Below, piece after piece: positions 27,656-35,731 of a stretch of 64,000 nt of DNA. Numbering within the stretch: position 1 is the stretch's first letter; each line of letters begins with the position of its first letter. The notes beneath the pieces were generated by a model, which was not told the origin of the DNA, did not search any database, and saw only the letters and a program-made list of their open reading frames with translations. Where the stretch lies: assembly GCA_937886715.1 (NCBI GenBank), contig CAKZZD010000016.1, forward strand, positions 62,001 through 126,000, written 5' to 3'. Both the position numbers and the translations under genes were made by a program. This DNA is from an uncultured Bacteroidales bacterium (GTDB lineage Bacteria > Bacteroidota > Bacteroidia > Bacteroidales > P3).

Positions 27656-27667
27656 AAACAGACATTT

Positions 27668-28444
27668 ATGAAGAGAACCATTCTCCCCCTCATCGCCTTG
27701 CTGTGCCTCGCGCTATCTGGATGCTTCCAGAGCCGCCATTCGATCGTCAAAGTATGCGATCCGACCGATCGACTGCTGCGCCAGGCGCCGACCAAGTATG
27801 CCAACCACACGCCCCTCAATGCCGGCGACCTGCGCCGCCTTCTGCTGGACGACACCACACACTACAAGCTGCTCATCGTCTACAGCTACTGCTGTTCCGG
27901 CTGCCGCGAAGCCTTCGCCGACACCTACCTGCCGCTGATGCGCGACCTCGACACCATGCGCTGCCACATGTACTTCGTCCTCGGCGACTGCGGCTCGCTG
28001 CCATGGAACGACGACTACCTCAACGCCTACGGCATCACCACCCGCTACTACATGCGCGATGCAGACAGCCTCTTCCTGCTGTGCCGCGACGGCAAGGCCA
28101 CCAACCAGCAGAACTGGACCAACATTGTCAACTACATCACCCAGCCGCGTCGTGCCTTCGAGTGCTGCGACTATGAACCGCTCACCCTCGTGGTCAGCCC
28201 CGACGGCCGCGTGAAGCAGGAATACTGGCAGTTCGACGACTTGGGCTTCCTCACCGCCTACGACCTGCGCGACATGGTGCATCGTGATGGACTCACGGTC
28301 TACGACCTCGACTTCGACCGCATCGACACCACACGCCACCCCTACGCCTGGGGGTTAGACGACATGTTTACAGTCGACACTATTACCTTCCGCCATTACC
28401 AGCCACGCCCAAAATACTGTACCCCCGACGGCAAATGCTTCTGA
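27668..28444 (+). CDS. Lipoprotein with thioredoxin-like domain
   Basis: A 258-residue lipoprotein (lipobox ALSGC). A thioredoxin-like fold is suggested by LLIVYSYCCSGCREAF, with CCSGC in the place of CXXC, then a TYLPLMRDLD helix and YFVLGDCGSLPW. The C-terminus has PRPKYCTPDGKC. It probably acts in periplasmic thiol chemistry, but this is inference from the fold. The start at 27668 follows directly after the IS982 remnant's target duplication, so its native promoter has been displaced about 500 bases upstream. A related lipoprotein gene follows after four bases. Confidence 0.78.
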   Translation: MKRTILPLIALLCLALSGCFQSRHSIVKVCDPTDRLLRQAPTKYANHTPLNAGDLRRLLLDDTTHYKLLIVYSYCCSGCREAFADTYLPLMRDLDTMRCHMYFVLGDCGSLPWNDDYLNAYGITTRYYMRDADSLFLLCRDGKATNQQNWTNIVNYITQPRRAFECCDYEPLTLVVSPDGRVKQEYWQFDDLGFLTAYDLRDMVHRDGLTVYDLDFDRIDTTRHPYAWGLDDMFTVDTITFRHYQPRPKYCTPDGKCF

Positions 28445-28448
28445 TGCC

Positions 28449-29060
28449 ATGAGGCGATTGTTTACACTTGTCTTCACCGTCCTGCTGCTTCAAGGTTGCG
28501 CACCGCTAGCCAAGGCAGTCTTCGGCATCGACGAAATCAGTGACTACCGCCCGGAACGGGTGGAATCGTTCCATGCGGAAGCCCAGCGGCTGGTGCCATG
28601 CGAGATGTTGGTCAGCGACTCGACACAGTACGCCCGGATGATGCGCCTCAGCGTGGCCGACACCGATATGATGCAGCACCGCGCCCAGCCAGTGCAGGTG
28701 CTCTGCTTCGACGGCGACTCGCTTTGCTTCTACCACATCAGCTGCTACGCCCAAACGGGGCCCATCAGCATCGACTGGAACCGCTACGGAAGTTTTGACC
28801 GGTTCCCGCCAGCGCCCACCGTGGTGCCCGACTCCTCCGGCACCATGACCCTCAGCCACTATGCCGACATCTATCCCGCCCTGGCTCCGCCAGACAAGCG
28901 CTACACTGTGGTGGTTTTCTGGACGAATGTGCTGCGACGGGTGTCGCACAAGACCGTCGAAGCAGTAGCCCAAAGCATCCGTGGGCACGAGGCCGACTGC
29001 CGCGTGGTGCTAGTCTGCAGCGACCCATTCTTTGTCAAGCACTTTCAGACACAGAAATAA
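28449..29060 (+). CDS. Hypothetical lipoprotein
   Basis: A 203-residue lipoprotein (signal with lipobox LLQGC). No family is recognised. It has a VQVLCFDGDSLCFYHISCYA segment and a C-terminal KRYTVVVFWTNVLRRVSHKT that resembles the core strand of thioredoxin-like proteins without active-site cysteines. It starts four bases after the thioredoxin-like lipoprotein gene, so the two are co-transcribed and may work together. Confidence 0.72.
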   Translation: MRRLFTLVFTVLLLQGCAPLAKAVFGIDEISDYRPERVESFHAEAQRLVPCEMLVSDSTQYARMMRLSVADTDMMQHRAQPVQVLCFDGDSLCFYHISCYAQTGPISIDWNRYGSFDRFPPAPTVVPDSSGTMTLSHYADIYPALAPPDKRYTVVVFWTNVLRRVSHKTVEAVAQSIRGHEADCRVVLVCSDPFFVKHFQTQK

Positions 29061-29066
29061 AAACAT

Positions 29067-29098
29067 TTTGGCCACCTCGCAAAAAAGACGTACTTTTG
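29067..29098 (+). promoter_or_regulatory. Bacteroidota-type promoter for the DUF2461 gene
   Basis: TTTG at 29067-29070 and TACTTTTG at 29091-29098, 20 bases apart, are a near-ideal -33/-7 pair. The ATG is 20 bases after the -7 box. Confidence 0.85.
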
Positions 29099-29118
29099 CA
29101 GTTTGAAAAGAAACGACA

Positions 29119-29823
29119 ATGACACCACAACTACACCCCGACACCCTCCCCTTCCTGCGGGAGCTGATGATGAACAACAACCGCGACTGGTTCAACGCCC
29201 ATAAACCACAATGGCTGGAAATCAAGGCTGCTTTTGACGACTTCACCCAAGGCCTAATCGACGAGATGTCCAAATACGACGACACACTGGTAGGCCTCAC
29301 GGCCAAGAACAGTGTCTACCGCATCTACCGCGACACGCGCTTCTCGCCAGACAAGACTCCCTACAAGACCCATGTCTCATGCTTTCTTTCCTCGTGGGGG
29401 CCAAAGAACAGCGGTGTGCCTGGCTACTATTTCCAGATAGGTGCAGAGGAAGCCTACGGCCTCACAGGCACCTGCAACCTCGGCGGCGGCATCTTCATGC
29501 CCACTTCCGAAGCCCTCAATGCCATCCGCCAGGAGATATTCTACTGTCCCGACGAATTCGTGGCCATCATGAACGAACCATCGTACAAGAAATATTTCGG
29601 CAACACTTTCTTCACTACCAAGGTGCTGCAGCGTGTTCCGAAAGGATATCCCTCCGACTGGGAGCATGCCGACCTGCTGAAATACAAAGACTACTGCACA
29701 TCCTACACCCTGCCGGACCGTCTGCTAGGCAGTCCGAATCTGGCCTCGGAGGTGCTGAAGGTGTGGAAAGCGAGCGTACCGCTCAATAAGTTCCTGCAGC
29801 GGGCAATGGAGGACATTCGCTGA
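29119..29823 (+). CDS. DUF2461 (TIGR02453) family protein
   Basis: A 234-residue cytoplasmic protein of the DUF2461 family. Typical motifs are LPFLRELMMNNNRDWFNAHK at the N-terminus, YRIYRDTRFSPDKTPYKTH and SWGPKNSGVPGYYFQIG in the middle. The family is widespread, but its biochemical function is not established. The gene is monocistronic with its own promoter and converges on the SDR gene, with only three bases between stops. Confidence 0.92.
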   Translation: MTPQLHPDTLPFLRELMMNNNRDWFNAHKPQWLEIKAAFDDFTQGLIDEMSKYDDTLVGLTAKNSVYRIYRDTRFSPDKTPYKTHVSCFLSSWGPKNSGVPGYYFQIGAEEAYGLTGTCNLGGGIFMPTSEALNAIRQEIFYCPDEFVAIMNEPSYKKYFGNTFFTTKVLQRVPKGYPSDWEHADLLKYKDYCTSYTLPDRLLGSPNLASEVLKVWKASVPLNKFLQRAMEDIR

Positions 29824-29826
29824 CGC

Positions 29827-30618
29827 CTATAGCAAAGTCAGCATCCTATCGTACAACCTCGAGGCCACCTCGGGGTTGACCATTTTATGCGGAAAGGGCA
29901 ACGCCCTTCCGTTGCGGAAAAGGTATCCACTCACATCACTGTGCAGCGCAGCCAAAGCGGACTGTATGCCCTGCTGCGGGCTGCGCATCAAGGGCCGCGC
30001 CAGTCGATCGCATAGCCAGTCGATGACAGGAATGCCAAGATTGATGATATCGGTGTCGACCACTCCTGGATCGGCACAATTCACCTTCAGGCGCTGCTCA
30101 CGGCGGGCCAGTTCCTGGCACCACAGAGTAAGGGCCATTTTAGAATCGGCATAGGCTTGTATGCGGCGGTATCGCCGGTGTTGTGGCAACGCGAAAAAGT
30201 CACGATGCGAAGTACTGACATAACAGCTGAGTGATGATGTCGACAATACAGAAGCACCGTCGTTCAACATAGGCAAAAGTCCCATCGTCAGCCTCGCCGT
30301 GCCGACAAAGTTGGTGGCAAACGTCAGATCCATCCCCTCATCGTTAAGACAATAATGATGCATCAGGGTGCCAGCATTGTTCCATAACGCATCAATAGGG
30401 CGCCCTTTTATCGCGTCGACAAAGGCACGGATGGAGGCCTTGCAGCTCAAGTCCAGATGGCACAGCTCGAGGTCGTCGTTTCCATCGGAAAACAGTGTGC
30501 GCATCTTGTCCATATTGCGGCAGGCTGCCACCACATGCCAACCTGAATTCAACATCGAAGCCACAGCAGCACGTCCCATGGCACCAGTGGCGCCGGTAAT
30601 CACAATAGTGGGTTTCAT
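29827..30618 (-). CDS. Short-chain dehydrogenase/reductase
   Basis: A 263-residue SDR oxidoreductase. The NAD(P)-binding TGATGAMGRAAV is at the N-terminus (start at 30618), NNAG is in ALWNNAGTLMHH, and the catalytic YxxxK is YADSK, preceded by the Ser in STSSLSCYVS. The sequence resembles the retinol-dehydrogenase/WW-oxidoreductase-like branch of SDRs. The substrate cannot be told from sequence. A strong hairpin separates it from the MFS gene upstream on the same strand. Confidence 0.9.
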   Translation of the reverse strand: MKPTIVITGATGAMGRAAVASMLNSGWHVVAACRNMDKMRTLFSDGNDDLELCHLDLSCKASIRAFVDAIKGRPIDALWNNAGTLMHHYCLNDEGMDLTFATNFVGTARLTMGLLPMLNDGASVLSTSSLSCYVSTSHRDFFALPQHRRYRRIQAYADSKMALTLWCQELARREQRLKVNCADPGVVDTDIINLGIPVIDWLCDRLARPLMRSPQQGIQSALAALHSDVSGYLFRNGRALPFPHKMVNPEVASRLYDRMLTLL

Positions 30619-30630
30619 GGTTGGAATAGA

Positions 30631-30662
30631 ATGTGGGCCGCGCCAGTCAGCGCGGCCCACAT
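30631..30662 (-). terminator. Strong hairpin between the MFS and SDR genes
   Basis: Perfect 13-base arms (ATGTGGGCCGCGC at 30631-30643 and complement at 30650-30662) with loop CAGTCA. On the minus strand it lies 25 bases past the MFS stop; the bases after it (TCTATTCC) are only weakly T-rich. It probably ends MFS transcription. Confidence 0.75.
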
Positions 30663-30687
30663 CATTTTTTCATCACTGCAAAGGGCA

Positions 30688-32313
30688 TCAGCCCTCTTTG
30701 ATGTTGGGTTCCTCAAGACCAAGGTGTTTCTTCTTGTCGACGGCCTTCAGATAGATGCCGATCAGCAGAGCAGCCACACCCAGTGCGGCCAGCATCACCA
30801 GGGCCCAAGTATAGTTAAGGTCGTGAGCAGCGACGCCTTCGGGATTGGTGGCGGTAAGCACCTTGCCAATCAACAGCGGGAATAGCCACAGACCGATGTT
30901 CTGGATCCAGAAAATCAAGGCGTAGGCAGAACCAATGATTTTCTCATCAACCAGTTTGGGCACCGAGGGCCACAAGGCGGCAGGCACCAGCGAGAAACTT
31001 GCGCCAAGCACCAGGATGGTGACGTAGGCCACCACCGTGCCTCCCACGGCGCTGCCTTTGCACATCGGCAGGATGAAGGCAAACGTTAAGTGGCATAGCA
31101 CAAGAAGGATCGATCCTATCATAAGCATCGAGGCAGCCTTACCCTTGTGGTCGACATAGTTGCCAAGAATCGGGGTGATAGCCACAGCCAGCAGCGGGAA
31201 GACGGCGAAGATTGTCTCGGCGGTGCCACGCATATAGCCCATGTAGCAATACACCACCAGGGCGACAACGGCCAGGGCCATGAGGCCATACTTCAGACCT
31301 TTCTTCTTGGAGAAGTTGCTGGCGAAGGCGCAGACGGCCACCATCAGCATCACGATGTACTGCACAATGGTCACCGATGGACCACCCCAGAAGGTGTTGG
31401 GATCAGCCTCAGTCAACGTCAGGTTGCACTGCAGCATGTTGACGGCATATTTCTGGAAGGGGAAGATGGCGCTGTAGTAGAGCACGCAGAGCAGGGCCAC
31501 CAGCCAGAAACCAAGGCTCGACAAAATCTTGCCGATATCCTTGATTTTGAAGGGGTCGTCCTTCTCCTCGGCCTCGCCGGTCTGGCTATCGAGTTTCTTG
31601 TCCATGAAGAAGTAGGTGACGAACATGATCAGGGCAATGCAGAGCAGCACCACACCGAATTTCACCGAGTTGTCGACATGCACCTCGCCGCCGAGCTTGG
31701 CAAAATAGGGCGAGAAAATCATGCAGGTGGCCACACCCAGACGGGCCAACGCCATTTCAGAACCCATGGCCAAAGCCGTCTCGCGGCCCTTGAACCATTT
31801 GACGATACCGCGGCTGACAGTGATGCCTGCCATTTCGGCACCGCATCCGAAGATCATGAATCCCACAGCGGCCAGCTTGGCCGACGACGGCATGCCGCGA
31901 TAGAAAGGCGACACGCCCAACTCGTCGAAGAGTGGGATATAGTTCAGATTGTTGGTGAACCAGGTGTCAAGACTGCTGCCAATGAAATTGTCGCTCACGG
32001 CATAGAACTTGATCAGTCCGCCCACCAGCATCACGGCGCCCGAAAGTACAGCCGTGAAACGGACACCCATTTTGTCGAGGATGATGCCGGCAAAGATGAG
32101 GAAGAACACAAAAACGTTGAGGAACGTTTCGGCGCCTTGCATCGTGCCAAAAGCTTGGCTATCCCAGCCACGCTGCTCCTGCATCAGGTCCTTGATCGGG
32201 GACAGGATGTCCATGAAAATGTAAGCGCAGAACATGGCCAAAGCCAGCAACAGAAGGGCTATCCATCGCATGGCGGCGCTGTCGCGCAACGTTTTAGTAG
32301 CGGTTTGTGTCAT
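30688..32313 (-). CDS. MFS transporter
   Basis: A 541-residue major facilitator superfamily permease with about twelve hydrophobic helices, a central charged loop (LDSQTGEAEEKDDPFKIKD) and the conserved motif ILDKMGVRFT after helix 2. It shows overall similarity to anion:cation symporter/oxalate-formate-type MFS proteins, but the substrate cannot be assigned. The promoter at 32364-32371 reads into it and the hairpin at 30631 ends it. Length is slightly above the 400-450 typical of the family because of the loops between helices. Confidence 0.88.
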   Translation of the reverse strand: MTQTATKTLRDSAAMRWIALLLLALAMFCAYIFMDILSPIKDLMQEQRGWDSQAFGTMQGAETFLNVFVFFLIFAGIILDKMGVRFTAVLSGAVMLVGGLIKFYAVSDNFIGSSLDTWFTNNLNYIPLFDELGVSPFYRGMPSSAKLAAVGFMIFGCGAEMAGITVSRGIVKWFKGRETALAMGSEMALARLGVATCMIFSPYFAKLGGEVHVDNSVKFGVVLLCIALIMFVTYFFMDKKLDSQTGEAEEKDDPFKIKDIGKILSSLGFWLVALLCVLYYSAIFPFQKYAVNMLQCNLTLTEADPNTFWGGPSVTIVQYIVMLMVAVCAFASNFSKKKGLKYGLMALAVVALVVYCYMGYMRGTAETIFAVFPLLAVAITPILGNYVDHKGKAASMLMIGSILLVLCHLTFAFILPMCKGSAVGGTVVAYVTILVLGASFSLVPAALWPSVPKLVDEKIIGSAYALIFWIQNIGLWLFPLLIGKVLTATNPEGVAAHDLNYTWALVMLAALGVAALLIGIYLKAVDKKKHLGLEEPNIKEG

Positions 32314-32363
32314 ATTGTATTGTTTTTAAATATTTATGAATTCATATCTCACAATTGAGACTG

Positions 32364-32371
32364 CAAAAGTA
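32364..32371 (-). promoter_or_regulatory. -7 element of the MFS promoter
   Basis: The minus strand reads TACTTTTGCAG at 32371-32364, an exact TAnnTTTG box, about 50 bases before the MFS ATG. A -33 TTG is not obvious. The remainder of the 32314-32573 gap contains only the folC-side terminator. Confidence 0.7.
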
Positions 32372-32414
32372 CAAAATAAACTTGACACAGCAGAAGAAAA
32401 ATGCACTGCTGTTG

Positions 32415-32445
32415 AAAAAAAGTGCCATACGACACCGAATGGCAC
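32415..32445 (-). terminator. Intrinsic terminator downstream of folC
   Basis: On the minus strand, stem GTGCCAT (32445-32439) pairs with ATGGCAC (32428-32422) and is followed by a T run (32421-32415). It lies about 130 bases beyond the folC stop and ends the four-gene minus-strand unit. Confidence 0.75.
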
Positions 32446-32573
32446 ATCAGACTGCAATGGATGAGATTGAAAACAACGCGAGAACAGCACTACTTGATTG
32501 TCTGATATACGAAAAAAACAATACGAGAAGCGCAGAAAATGGGAGCGCAGAAGGAGAGGATAAGGACCGGAGG

Positions 32574-33917
32574 TCAGCCGAGGAGTCCGGCATCACAGGC
32601 TTCGAGGGCGTCGGCGACGAGGAAGATGCTGCCGGTGACGAGGACGAGGTCGGCGGCGTCAGCCTGACGGCGGGCGTCGATGATGGCGTCTTTGACATGC
32701 GGGAAAGCCTGGCCGCGAATGCCGAGGTCGGCGGCAGCGGCCTGGAGGTCGGCGACGGGCAACCTACGGGGCACGGAGGGCTGGGAGAAACGCCACGAGA
32801 AGGGCTTGCCCAAACGCGAGAAGGCGGCGTGGAGATGCTGGAGGATATGACGATAGTCCTTGTCGTTGACGCAACCGTAGACGACATGGAGGTGCGAGAA
32901 ATCCATGGTGGCGAGTTTGCCGAGCATGGCGTCGATGCCGGGAGTGTTGTGGGCGGTTTCGCAGATGGTGAGGGGCCGTCGGGAGATGACCTGCCAGCGT
33001 CCGCGGAGGTGGGTGTTGTCGACCACGCGGGCGATGCCGCCGCTGATGGTGGAATCGGGGATTCGGAAAAGGGGATCCTGACGGAGGATGTCGACGGCCC
33101 GGAGGACGGTGGCGATATTGTGGCGCTGATAGTCGCCGGCGAGCTGGCAAGTGAGGCCGCGGACGGTAGAATGATCGTCGAGCCGAGTGACGTCGAAGGT
33201 GAGCTGCGATGGGTCGTCGGAGGGCATCGGAGAGACGAGGTAGTGGCTGTCGGCGAAAGAGATGGGAGCGTGGCGCTCGGCGGCGACGCGCTCGAAGACG
33301 GGCCGGGTTTCGGGCTGGGTCTCCCCTATCACGACGGGGATGCCGGGTTTGATGATGCCGGCCTTTTCGGCAGCAATCTTGGGGAGGGTGTCGCCGAGGA
33401 ACTGGGTGTGGTCGAGACCGATATTGGTGATGACGCTCAACTCGGGGGTAATGACATTGGTGCTGTCGAGACGGCCACCCATGCCGACTTCGACCACGGC
33501 GATGTCGACGTGCTCGTTGGCGAAATAGTCGAAAGCGAGGCCAACCGTCATCTCGAAGAACGAGAGGCCGAGGTCGGCAAAAAGCTGATGGTAACGTTCG
33601 ACAAAATCGACTACATCCTGCTGGGGGATCATCTGGCCGCCTATGCGGATGCGCTCGCGGAAATCGACAAGATGAGGAGAGGTGTAGAGGCCCACGCGGT
33701 AGCCGGCTTCCTGCAGGATGGAGGCGAGCATGTGGCTGACGGAGCCTTTACCGTTGGTGCCGGCCACGTGGATGCTGCGGAACTTGCACTCGGGATGGCC
33801 CAGGGCGGCCATGAGGTCGATGGTGGGCTGGATGTCGGCTTTATAGGCTGCCGCACCGATGCGGTGGTACATGGGCAGCTGGGAGAAGAGGAAATCGAGG
33901 GTTTGCTGATAGGTCAT
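32574..33917 (-). CDS. folC: Folylpolyglutamate/dihydrofolate synthase
   Basis: A 447-residue Mur-ligase-fold enzyme that adds glutamate to folates (and dihydropteroate). Signatures are the P-loop HVAGTNGKGSVSHMLASILQ, YTSPHLVDFRERI, VEVGMGGRLDSTNVI, TNIGLDHTQFLGDTLP and the carboxylated-Lys region EKAGIIKPG. I chose 33917, where MTYQQTLDFLFSQLPMYHR begins as in relatives, although the frame is open far upstream. It follows the outer-membrane barrel gene by 14 bases, an unusual partner for a folate enzyme. Confidence 0.96.
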   Translation of the reverse strand: MTYQQTLDFLFSQLPMYHRIGAAAYKADIQPTIDLMAALGHPECKFRSIHVAGTNGKGSVSHMLASILQEAGYRVGLYTSPHLVDFRERIRIGGQMIPQQDVVDFVERYHQLFADLGLSFFEMTVGLAFDYFANEHVDIAVVEVGMGGRLDSTNVITPELSVITNIGLDHTQFLGDTLPKIAAEKAGIIKPGIPVVIGETQPETRPVFERVAAERHAPISFADSHYLVSPMPSDDPSQLTFDVTRLDDHSTVRGLTCQLAGDYQRHNIATVLRAVDILRQDPLFRIPDSTISGGIARVVDNTHLRGRWQVISRRPLTICETAHNTPGIDAMLGKLATMDFSHLHVVYGCVNDKDYRHILQHLHAAFSRLGKPFSWRFSQPSVPRRLPVADLQAAAADLGIRGQAFPHVKDAIIDARRQADAADLVLVTGSIFLVADALEACDAGLLG

Positions 33918-33931
33918 GGGGCTGCGGGGAG

Positions 33932-35710
33932 CTATTTCTGCGTGGGGATCGTGTAGGTGAGGCCAAGGATGAAGAGGCCGCGCTGCGAGGGGTAGTTGGC
34001 CCAATAGAGATAGCGCTGGAAGGCCAGATTGTCGGCCCGGAGGAAGAAGCTGAGGGCCCGGTTGTGACGGTACTCGAACTCGGCTGCGACACCATAGCGC
34101 ATGGGCAGCACATTGTCGGAATCGCCCTGCATGGCACCCAGCAGACGGCCCTCGAGGAAGAAGAGGAACTTGCTGTGGTAGTTGAGTTTGGCGGAGAGGA
34201 GAGCATCCCAGTCGGGACGGTAGAGCAGTTGGGTCTCGCCGCCGATGAGGTCGTAGTGATAGTAGTGGCCGCCGGCGCGGAGGGTGATCATCTCGTCGTT
34301 GACGAAAGTGATGTCGCCGCCGAGAGTGATGCGGTTGTTGTCGAAATAGTGCGGGGTGTAGACATTGTCGAGGGCGTAGAGGGGATGGAGGGAGAAGGTG
34401 ACGTCGTCGCGCAGGAGCGCGTAGGAGGCTTCCAAGTTGAGCTCGAGCTTCTTGCTGAAGTTCCAGCGCAGGTGAGCCACAGCGTCGTAGTGGCGCGTGG
34501 CGCGTTGTTCGGCATCGGGGGCGATGTAGGGGTTGATCAGGCGCAGGGTGTTCCAGCTGTTGGCGTCGATGCCGCCGGTGGCACCCAAGCTGACGACGAC
34601 GGCGTCGTGGAGGAGCGACTTGCTGACGACGAGATCGGGGAAGAGGCGGAAGATGACGGTGTCGCCGTTGGCGGTGAAGCCGTCCCAACCGGCGGTGAAT
34701 CCGGCATGGATCTGGAGGCCGTTGAGCATAAAGTCGGCGTAAGGGTTGATCTTGACGATGTTGCGTGCGCCGTGAGAGGAATCGGGAGGCAAGGCGGTGT
34801 AGCCCAAAGGCAGCGAAACGTCGTCGGCGTCGGGGCTGAAGGTGTGGTAGTAGCCATCCCATTCGGCACGGAGATAGGCGACGCCCTTGTACTTGTCCTT
34901 GATATTGAAGCCGTAGTGCATGTCGCCGGAGAGGTTGAGGTTGAACTCGTTCTGATACCAGCTGGCCCAGAGGTCGTTGAGGCGGAGGTTGGCAGAATAG
35001 CCGAAGCGGTTGGCGTCGAGCTGCATGTTGCGGACGCCGAGATTGAGAGAGGCGAGGTTCCACTTGGAGCGGTAGTCGGAGAGGGAGATGTCGTCGCGGG
35101 TGAGACCGCCCATGCGGAGAGCGAGGAGTGAGTCGGTGAAGCCGTAGTAGAGGTTGTGGTCGTGCTCATAGCCGAGGTCGGCGGAGAGCTGGAGGATATC
35201 CTTGACGATGTATTTACCGAAGAGGGTGACGTCGGTGAGGCCGAAATGGTTGGCGCCATGGTCAGGGAGAGTCCACCACGACGAGCGGTGGTTGAGCCGA
35301 ACGCCGTAGGTCTTGAGGCGGTCGCGCGTGGAGCTCCAATAGAGGTCGGCCAGAGGCGTGAGATAGTTGCCCATGCCGATGCGGAAATAGTTGTTGTAGA
35401 GGCGAGTGACCGGTTCGCCGATGATGCGTGCAGCCTTGATGCGAGAGGGGTCGTAGAGGGCGCGGATGCGTGTGGGACGGATGTCGTACTGGAAGGTGTG
35501 CTCCATGCGAGTCAGCGTGTCGGTGATGGCCGCGGGGAAATTGAGTTTGGTGTGCTCCTCGATGGTCGGGGTGAACTGTCCCTTGACCACGACACTCTCG
35601 TTGTAGGAGCCTTGGGGCTGCTGGGCGAAAGCCGTTGGGGTGGACACCCATGGGAGTGCGACGAAGACGATTGCCGAAGCGACGGCGATGGTGAGAATAT
35701 TGCGTTTCAT
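33932..35710 (-). CDS. Outer-membrane beta-barrel protein
   Basis: A 592-residue exported protein: signal peptide (cleavage after TPTAFA), a short N-terminal segment (SYNESVVVKGQFTPTIEEHT) resembling the start of TonB-receptor-like/OmpA-type barrels, then alternating amphipathic strands rich in Tyr/Asn/Trp to the end (FILGLTYTIPTQK). It has no TonB plug that I can see, so it is a barrel of unknown transport or structural role. It is co-transcribed with the TPR gene upstream (21-base gap) and folC downstream. Confidence 0.8.
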   Translation of the reverse strand: MKRNILTIAVASAIVFVALPWVSTPTAFAQQPQGSYNESVVVKGQFTPTIEEHTKLNFPAAITDTLTRMEHTFQYDIRPTRIRALYDPSRIKAARIIGEPVTRLYNNYFRIGMGNYLTPLADLYWSSTRDRLKTYGVRLNHRSSWWTLPDHGANHFGLTDVTLFGKYIVKDILQLSADLGYEHDHNLYYGFTDSLLALRMGGLTRDDISLSDYRSKWNLASLNLGVRNMQLDANRFGYSANLRLNDLWASWYQNEFNLNLSGDMHYGFNIKDKYKGVAYLRAEWDGYYHTFSPDADDVSLPLGYTALPPDSSHGARNIVKINPYADFMLNGLQIHAGFTAGWDGFTANGDTVIFRLFPDLVVSKSLLHDAVVVSLGATGGIDANSWNTLRLINPYIAPDAEQRATRHYDAVAHLRWNFSKKLELNLEASYALLRDDVTFSLHPLYALDNVYTPHYFDNNRITLGGDITFVNDEMITLRAGGHYYHYDLIGGETQLLYRPDWDALLSAKLNYHSKFLFFLEGRLLGAMQGDSDNVLPMRYGVAAEFEYRHNRALSFFLRADNLAFQRYLYWANYPSQRGLFILGLTYTIPTQK

Positions 35711-35731
35711 GATGGTTGCGTCCTTTCTGGT

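Noticed and set aside
32355..33956. A 533-codon plus-strand open frame opposite folC
   Set aside because: folC is complete on the minus strand with intact P-loop motifs; the plus frame is its Gly/Val/Glu-rich shadow.
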